From NCBI GenBank assembly GCA_964463485.1, contig CAYXDO010000085.1:1-45468 (forward strand): DNA of 45,468 bases. The letters run 5' to 3'. The position numbers were made by a program, and so were the translations under genes. Position 1 is the stretch's first letter; each line of letters begins with the position of its first letter. A model generated the notes under the pieces. The model saw only the letters and a list, made by a program, of their open reading frames with translations. It had not been told where the DNA came from and did not search any database. The DNA comes from CAYXDO01 sp964463485. GTDB taxonomy: Bacteria > Myxococcota > Kuafuiibacteriia > Kuafuiibacteriales > Kuafuiibacteriaceae. Positions 41,139-45,468 of the stretch are shown in pieces.

Positions 41139-41349
41139 GTCAGCGCCCAGTCGGACTCCGGCGCACTGTCGAGGATTTCGCCAGAGATTTCATCTTCCCA
41201 GCGAGCGATGCGGGAGGTTTCCGGACTCGTGGGCGATCCTCGTCTAGCGCAAGAACGATCACCTCGACACGCTTGTTGGCGAAGCTCTCCGGAAGCTCAA
41301 GGACGATCTGACCATCCTTCACGTGCTCGATGAACCGCTGGGCTTGCAT
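41136..41349 (-). pseudogene. vapB: Frameshifted VapB-type antitoxin
   Basis: The ATG at 41349 begins MQAQRFIEHVKDGQIVLELP, an AbrB-like antitoxin start. The current frame ends off-family, but a single missing base in the A-run at about 41188-41190 explains it: in the other frame the sequence continues with SGEILDSAPESDWALT and stops exactly at the toxin start. A sequencing error could mimic this, but the toxin is broken anyway. Confidence 0.7.
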
Positions 41350-41492
41350 TCCAATAGCTTGCGTCCTTCGGTTCTCCGCGTCCAGTCCGCCCAGAGTCAC
41401 GCTGCGTGATTCCGGACGCGGATGGCTCGTTCCGAACAGACAGAGGTCGCGCGTTCCTGGCCGGAATATCGGCATACTCGGGCGCGATGGCG

Positions 41493-41646
41493 ACCCCTTC
41501 CCTCGAGGTGCGCGGGTGAGGCTCCAGATGCCGCCGGAGTCCCAGTCGGCGTCGGTGGTCGATCGACGCCGACTCTGCCGGAGATTCTCAGCGCCATCGG
41601 GCGGCCGTACTTGTCCCGTGGAGCGCGCCGGGGCGAGTCCTAAAAC
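41493..41646. repeat. Segmental duplication, copy B
   Basis: Second copy of the 40184-40328 segment, in the same orientation, about 1.3 kb away. It carries the leader start ATG at 41597 and the conserved upstream block ending near TTTTAGGACT. Confidence 0.85.
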
Positions 41647-41709
41647 CGCTACCGTGTGCGTGAGGAGCCCTTGCATGGGTGCGTTCGGAGCGCTTCAGGA
41701 AGATCGTGG

Positions 41710-42558
41710 TCATTCGTATCGGAAGGCCATTCGATGCGTGCCGAGGAGGAAGGGTTCGGCGTTCGAGGAGCACTCTGCCGTGACCGAGACAAGCTTGTCG
41801 CCTTCGTACGCATACGTGTGTTCTGAGAACTCGAGCCCTGGCGTCGTCCCGTGAACGACCGTCGAAATCCGGCCCAGATCGTCGCGGAAGTAATATGTAG
41901 CGCCGACGATGGTCCAGGCGTCCCCCGCGTTGCCGGCAATCGGCGGGACAGTCCAGCCATGGCAGACCTTCTCCAGCATGTCGGGATGCGGAGTCGAGGG
42001 TAGGTTCGACCCAAGCCCAATTCGCGCGATGAGCCTCGACTCGCCGTCGTAGACGTACTTCCAGCCGAGATGGTCATGGCCCTTGGCGATCTCGCGAGCT
42101 CGGAGCCCGTTTTCGTACTCGATCGAAGTCTCGCCCTGCCGGCCTTCTGGCCCTTCTGCGTAGGCGCCGACGAGCGTCTTGCCTTCGTACTCGAATCGGA
42201 GCACGCGAGCAGTCGCAGCAAGTGGCTGCGGGAGGATCAGCGAATCGATGTTCCCATCGTCGCGGTACGTGGCGTTCGGAGACTCCGGCAGCTCTGGGCC
42301 GATCACAGAGTCGCCGACCGTGGCCCCATCGGAAGATTCGATGTGCACTCCCGAAGGTCTCGGATTCCAGCTCTGGAAGGGCCCGGTGGCCAGATTCGGC
42401 GGAAAAGGTGAGCAACTCAGCTTGGCGATGACGAACAGGGGGATGTCGGTGGCGAGGCAGAGGGACCGGATCGGGGGATGAGTGTCGCTGAGCGCGACAG
42501 AAGCCAATGAGTCGGCGCAGCCGACGGAGAGTGTGACGATGATGGGAGCGGCGCGCAT
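41710..42558 (-). CDS. Lipoprotein with YD-repeat-like body
   Basis: I chose the ATG at 42558, giving a leader with lipobox LSVGC; the open frame upstream of it is not coding. The 282-residue protein has four or so YD/RHS-like strands after residue ~130: LRFEYEGKTLVGAYAEG, TSIEYENGLRAREIAKG, WKYVYDGESRLIARIG, TYYFRDDLGRISTVVHG and TYAYEGDKLVSVTAEC. These repeats build extended beta shells in RHS and teneurin proteins, but this one is short, so it is not a full RHS toxin. It is probably a surface lipoprotein; the ligand is unknown. A 13-bp minisatellite lies upstream. Confidence 0.75.
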   Translation of the reverse strand: MRAAPIIVTLSVGCADSLASVALSDTHPPIRSLCLATDIPLFVIAKLSCSPFPPNLATGPFQSWNPRPSGVHIESSDGATVGDSVIGPELPESPNATYRDDGNIDSLILPQPLAATARVLRFEYEGKTLVGAYAEGPEGRQGETSIEYENGLRAREIAKGHDHLGWKYVYDGESRLIARIGLGSNLPSTPHPDMLEKVCHGWTVPPIAGNAGDAWTIVGATYYFRDDLGRISTVVHGTTPGLEFSEHTYAYEGDKLVSVTAECSSNAEPFLLGTHRMAFRYE

Positions 42559-42708
42559 AGGCCTGATTATCACAACCATGTCAGCGCGAGAACCATCCGA
42601 CAAGGAGTGGACCAATGCATTGGACGCAAACCTGTCGTCGGTCGGAATGAGCTCACGGCAGGCTCGAGATTCCGACCCGGCGGCCCGGCAAGTTGTTGAC
42701 ATCCGATT

Positions 42709-42799
42709 CAGACCTCCGATTCAGACCTCCGACTCAGACCTCCGACTCAGACCTCCGACGCAGACCTCCGACTCAGACCTCAGACTCAGACCTCCGACT
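42709..42799. repeat. 13-bp minisatellite array (CAGACCTCCGACT units)
   Basis: Seven 13-bp units, each CAGACCTCCGACT or one base different, run from 42709 to 42799. The last overlaps the stop codon of the 42799 gene. The rest of the 42559-42798 gap shows nothing else. It shares the core TCCGACTCAG with the array at 45372. Confidence 0.95.
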
Positions 42800-43605
42800 C
42801 ACCATGGCCTGGGCTCGAGGGTGATCAAGATGGGTTTGGCCGCCGACTGAGCGCTCACCTCCACGAGGGCGGTCGTGGACTCGTAACCTCGACCGGACGC
42901 GTTCACCGTGTACTTACCGCCCTCGAGATTTGGTATCATGAACTCACCAAACACTTTCGTGATTTCGGAGTAAGCAACGGGTCCGAGTCGTCCCTTCGGG
43001 AAAAACTCGTCCCGTGCCACTCGGATCCTTCGCGAGGCCGGAATCACTCCCCCATCGAGCTCGAGTCGCGCACCGGCAACGGGACGTCCGGAAGAGCCAT
43101 CGACGACGACCCCGCGAAGACTCAGTCCCGGCTCGAGGATGAAATTCAAGGCACGTGCTTCGGCGGGCTCGAGACGGAGCTCCCTGGCCAGGGTCGCGAA
43201 TCCTTCCGCCGCTAACTCGAGCTGCGCTCGTCCTGCCCCTCTCACCGCGATGTCGTAACGCCCCGCTGCGCTGTCGAACGACTGCGCCACGCCGTTGACG
43301 GACACCCAGAACCGCTCGGGGGCCTGACCTACAAATTGCACTCTCCCGTAGATTCCACACTGGGGCTCGACGACGACTTCGACGGATCGTTCGCCGGCCA
43401 TGGCTCGGCTCGTTGGCCGATTCTCGTCGAAACTCTCGGGTGAACGAGAAATCCTGAGCTCGTACTCGGTTTCTGGCAGCCCGACGATCTCAAAACGACC
43501 GTCGCGTCCCGTGCGCCGCGACACCCAGCGCTCGTAGCTGCGATGGGGTCCGACTCGAGTCGCAAACACCCACCACGCAGGTTCGGGGCGTCGATGCCTG
43601 TCCAT
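42799..43605 (-). CDS. Carboxypeptidase-regulatory-like repeat protein, 5' end lost or displaced at an IS
   Basis: From an ATG at 43605 (MDRHRRPEPAWWVFATRV) the frame encodes 268 residues of beta-sandwich domains. Two are clear: one ends GRFEIVGLPETEYELRIS, the next has LSLRGVVVDGSSGRPVAGARLELDGG and ends FGEFMIPNLEGGKYTVNASG. The first domain lacks its expected opening strand, and the sequence runs into the IS200 left end within 17 bp of the ATG, so this is probably a gene truncated, or cut off from its 5' part, by the insertion. No signal peptide remains. The 44212-45090 gene on the same strand may be the missing front part. The product may not be expressed. Confidence 0.65.
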   Translation of the reverse strand: MDRHRRPEPAWWVFATRVGPHRSYERWVSRRTGRDGRFEIVGLPETEYELRISRSPESFDENRPTSRAMAGERSVEVVVEPQCGIYGRVQFVGQAPERFWVSVNGVAQSFDSAAGRYDIAVRGAGRAQLELAAEGFATLARELRLEPAEARALNFILEPGLSLRGVVVDGSSGRPVAGARLELDGGVIPASRRIRVARDEFFPKGRLGPVAYSEITKVFGEFMIPNLEGGKYTVNASGRGYESTTALVEVSAQSAAKPILITLEPRPW

Positions 43606-43621
43606 GACGATTGTCTGGCGC

Positions 43622-44240
43622 GAACCCCCGGCTTTGCCGGGGAGGCTCCCAGAGTTTGACATTTCCTGGAGTCGCCATGCGGAACTCCGTCTGTGGGCCG
43701 CCAAAGGACACAGATCGGAGTTCGGCATGGACGAAGCCGAAACCTTGAACCATACGAAGTGGGACTGCAAGTACCACGTCGTCTTCATCCCGAAGTGTCG
43801 CCGAAAGGTGCTCTATGGAGAGCTGCGCAAGGAACTGGGCACGGTGTTCAGGCAACTGGCGCAGCAGAAGGAGTGCAAGATCGAAGAGGGGCATCTGCTG
43901 GTAGACCACGTCCATATGATGATCTCGATCCCGCCGAAGTATTCCGTCGCCCAAGTCGTCGGGTACACGATCCACGTCGCTCGGGTGTTCATGGGCCGAA
44001 GGAAGAACTACGTCGGTCAGCACTTCTGGGCGCGCGGATACTTCGTGTCCACCGTCGGGAAGGATGAAGACGCCGTGCGTGAGTACATCCGGAATCAGGA
44101 GAAGGAGGACAAGCGACTGGACCAGATGAACCTCTGGTAGCGCCACCTTCAGGTGGCTCACAGGCCGATTTGAGCGGCCATTTCTTTAGCCGCTTTGAGC
44201 GGCCCACACATTCAAAGCCCCCGGCTTTGCCGGGGGATGC
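43622..44240 (+). mobile_element. IS200-type insertion element (IS200/IS605 family, tnpA only)
   Basis: A perfect hairpin with a TTT loop occurs near both ends: CCCCGGC/GCCGGGG at 43626-43642 and CCCCCGGC/GCCGGGGG at 44218-44236. Between them is one Y1 transposase gene and, on its 3' side, a second imperfect hairpin (GAGCGGCC...). No tnpB is present, and no target-site duplication is expected in this family. The outer ends are good to only a few bases. Confidence 0.85.
43727..44140 (+). CDS. tnpA: IS200-family Y1 (HUH) transposase
   Basis: I chose the ATG at 43727 (MDEAETLNHTKWDCKYHVVF); the longer frame begins outside the element. The 137-residue protein is of normal size for TnpA. It has KYHVVFIPKCRRKVLYG, the HUH pair in LLVDHVHMMISIPPK, a helix with YFVSTVGKDEDAVREYIRNQEKE whose Tyr is the expected catalytic residue, and no other domain. 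The enzyme cuts single-stranded DNA at the hairpin ends. All key residues are intact, so the element may be active. Confidence 0.95.
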   Translation: MDEAETLNHTKWDCKYHVVFIPKCRRKVLYGELRKELGTVFRQLAQQKECKIEEGHLLVDHVHMMISIPPKYSVAQVVGYTIHVARVFMGRRKNYVGQHFWARGYFVSTVGKDEDAVREYIRNQEKEDKRLDQMNLW

Positions 44241-45090
44241 TTACTCCTCGAATCGTTTCCTTTCCAAAGTGTGAGTTGAGGAAGGTTTTCAGCTCGGCGA
44301 CAACTAGGTCCTCGGTCGAGGGCCCGCCAGCACGGGGCTCGGGTTGGGGGAGCTGAGGCTCTGGGGGGTTCGGATCGATTCTCAGATCGCTGATGATCTC
44401 GAGCGGCGCGCCTGGAGCAGCGGTGATGTTGCCTGCCCAATCCATCGCGCTCATCTCCACGCGCTCCGCTCGCTGCCAAGCTGCGGAACAAGCAAAAGGA
44501 CTGACTTCCATCACTCCTTGAGATTCGGTAGCCACACAGCGCGCTCGGAAGTCTCCCGCGCCCTTGAGCTCGACCCAAAACAGGACCGGACCTTCGTCCT
44601 CGACGGACGCCTGAATGAGGATCAGTGGCCCCCTCGACGTCGTACCCTCGACGTACCCTCCAGGTCTTGGCTGCTCGCGCCACCTCGGCGGGGTCTCGTC
44701 TGGACCTCGGCCTCGATAGATCAAGGGCAGCCTATCGAACGGAGTCATGCGATTTCCCTCTTCGAAACCGTCCACCATCAGTCGGTAAGAAGTTCCGACC
44801 GTCAGCTCGCGATCTGGTGTCAGCACCGTGAGGAACTGCGTACCCACCGGAACGGCCCTCGACGGCGCGAGTCGAATGGTGCCTTCGTAACTCAGAAGTC
44901 TCGGATTCCTGGACGGAATATCGGCGGCCTCGGGGGCGACGACGATACGTCCGTTGGAGGGGAGTCTGCCCTGGTCGGGCCAGACTAGGACCGAGCCGTG
45001 GAACGACCGGGCGCAGCTCGACAGCAGCCAGGCCGCGAGGAGCAGAAGGCGTCTCGCAGCGAAAAGGGCTCGTGGCCCGCCCGGACTCAT
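44212..45090 (-). CDS. Lipoprotein with Ig-like domains, C-terminus replaced by IS sequence
   Basis: The 292-residue protein has lipobox LLSSC after a strong hydrophobic leader. Residues ~35-110 form a beta-sandwich-like domain (GRIVVAPEAADIPSRN.. TVGTSYRLMVDG), a second lies at ~150-235 (FWVELKGAGDFRARC..MSAMDWAGNITAAPGAP). A Pro-rich linker follows, then a helix (VAELKTFLNSHFGKE). The last ~10 residues (VSIPRQSRGL) are encoded by the right end of the IS, so the original C-terminus or continuation has been lost. Its ATG overlaps the stop of the small gene upstream. Fragments of a second copy lie at 41000-41492. Confidence 0.75.
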   Translation of the reverse strand: MSPGGPRALFAARRLLLLAAWLLSSCARSFHGSVLVWPDQGRLPSNGRIVVAPEAADIPSRNPRLLSYEGTIRLAPSRAVPVGTQFLTVLTPDRELTVGTSYRLMVDGFEEGNRMTPFDRLPLIYRGRGPDETPPRWREQPRPGGYVEGTTSRGPLILIQASVEDEGPVLFWVELKGAGDFRARCVATESQGVMEVSPFACSAAWQRAERVEMSAMDWAGNITAAPGAPLEIISDLRIDPNPPEPQLPQPEPRAGGPSTEDLVVAELKTFLNSHFGKETIRGVSIPRQSRGL

Positions 45091-45245
45091 GCGAGAACTC
45101 GACCCTGGGCGCTCGAATGCTCGGCGACGATCGACTTGACAATCTTGATGATCCTCCAGGGTGTGGGACGAATTCGATGGTCGGTGAAACGTACGAGCCC
45201 CAAGAGCTCAGCGCGGGTCAGCTCCCCAAAGGCGATCCGTTTCAT
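45087..45245 (-). CDS. Small basic protein coupled to the lipoprotein gene
   Basis: The ATG at 45245 gives 52 residues (MKRIAFGELTRAELLGLVRF...) whose stop overlaps the next ATG (ATGA). The frame is open to 45320, so a longer form is possible. The product is basic and has a helix-rich pattern; I do not recognise it. The overlap is the main reason to accept it. Confidence 0.4.
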   Translation of the reverse strand: MKRIAFGELTRAELLGLVRFTDHRIRPTPWRIIKIVKSIVAEHSSAQGRVLA

Positions 45246-45371
45246 TCCCACACGATACCCGATCCATTCGGACGGGGCGACGCGGTTTCGAGCTGAGGTC
45301 CGAGGCGTTTCACTTCGCATCGACCCCGAGGATCTGCAGTACTCCGGTCACTCGACGCTCGCGATCGACAC

Positions 45372-45468
45372 GCATCCGACTCAGGCATCCGACTCAGACT
45401 TCCGACTCAGGCATCCGACTCAGGCATCCGACTCAGGCATCCGACTCAGGCATCCGACTCAGGCATCC
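45372..45468. repeat. 13-bp minisatellite array (GCATCCGACTCAG units), continues past window
   Basis: Seven full 13-bp units, six identical and one ACTTCCGACTCAG, plus the start of an eighth at the last base of the window. The core TCCGACTCAG matches the array at 42709-42799. I see no gene between 45246 and the window end. Confidence 0.95.

Larger units (their letters stand above)
41000..41597 (-). pseudogene. Chimeric pseudogene: hydrolase leader joined to a split lipoprotein-gene fragment
   Basis: From 41597 the leader MALRISGRVGVDRPPTPTGT is nearly identical to the hydrolase start. Then, in another frame, VAIAPEYADIPARNARPLS matches VVAPEAADIPSRNPRLLS in the intact lipoprotein at 44212-45090. 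About 365 bp later ETVPVSTHFLTDR matches AVPVGTQFLTVLTPDR of the same protein. In the intact protein these two matches are only ~12 residues apart, so the vapBC remnant interrupts the fragment. Frameshifts and stops rule out a working product. Confidence 0.7.
40972..41709. other. Gene-free stretch containing scrambled gene remnants
   Basis: No intact gene is seen in these 738 bp. Read on the minus strand it holds, in order: a copy of the hydrolase leader (41646-41493), a lipoprotein-gene fragment (about 41492-41410), a broken vapB (41349-41136), a truncated vapC (41138-41066) and a second lipoprotein-gene fragment (about 41066-41000). Each is described separately. Confidence 0.75.

Noticed and set aside
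41066..41349. Functional toxin-antitoxin pair
   Set aside because: The toxin stops after its first catalytic motif and the antitoxin frame is broken, so it is annotated as pseudogenes.
41710..42558. RHS/polymorphic toxin
   Set aside because: Only a few YD-like strands are present, with a lipobox and no RHS core motif or toxic tip; it is too short for that role.
42709..42799. Possible CRISPR array
   Set aside because: Units are 13 bp, head to tail, without spacers, and no cas genes are near. It is a minisatellite.

Overview
The window is GC-rich and densely coded. It looks like a chromosomal segment of a predatory or soil-type Myxococcota bacterium, probably of the Polyangia/Bradymonadia kind. 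The evidence is several lipoproteins with Cys-rich repeats (including a CDDGNTVGGDGC-type myxobacterial repeat), Asp/Ala/Thr/Pro low-complexity linkers after lipoboxes, large repeat lipoproteins and a RavA/ViaA-like pair. I see no phage module, no CRISPR array and no rRNA. There is one tRNA, a tRNA-Leu(GAG).

Layout. 1-2600: the end of an ATP-dependent DNA ligase, a GH19 endolysin-like protein without a Sec signal, a small coupled protein and an SCP2-like protein. 2693-6834: a compact three-gene operon (EF-hand protein; a 951-residue fusion of kinase-like, SelO-like and nucleotidyltransferase-like modules; a radical SAM/SPASM-like enzyme). I know of no described system with this composition, and it is the best candidate here for an undescribed protein- or metabolite-modifying system. 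6878-15120: a MITE-like element, a lipoprotein made of four ~255-residue repeats, and a tandem pair of paralogous membrane-anchored surface proteins, one carrying a LysM domain. 15271-24799: housekeeping and envelope genes (LolC/E-type permease, AMMECR1 protein, SprT-like metallopeptidase, dihaem cytochrome c, CCA-adding enzyme, two coupled Cys-rich lipoproteins, holA, a TerB-like protein).

24800-34861: a palindromic intergenic repeat, a lipoprotein, an HAD 5'-nucleotidase, tRNA-Leu with a clear terminator, another lipoprotein, an M20 amidohydrolase of the allantoate/N-carbamoyl amino acid group, a membrane protein coupled to a small Cys-rich protein, a YgfK-like iron-sulfur protein lacking its usual flavoprotein module, and a periplasmic thioredoxin-fold protein. 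The amidohydrolase and the YgfK-like protein hint at purine/hydantoin nitrogen salvage but are not in one operon. 34950-39033: a RavA/ViaA-like MoxR ATPase and VWA pair, then a CBS-pair protein and an aquaporin-family channel.

39052-45468 is a plastic, gene-scrambled accessory region. An alpha/beta-hydrolase-like gene has its promoter and first ~33 codons duplicated 1.3 kb away. That copy is joined to a fragment of a lipoprotein gene whose intact relative lies at 44212-45090, and the fragment appears to have been split by a now-broken vapBC toxin-antitoxin pair. An IS200-type element sits between, or inside, two surface-protein genes, and two arrays of a related 13-bp minisatellite bracket the region. 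One array runs off the window's right edge.
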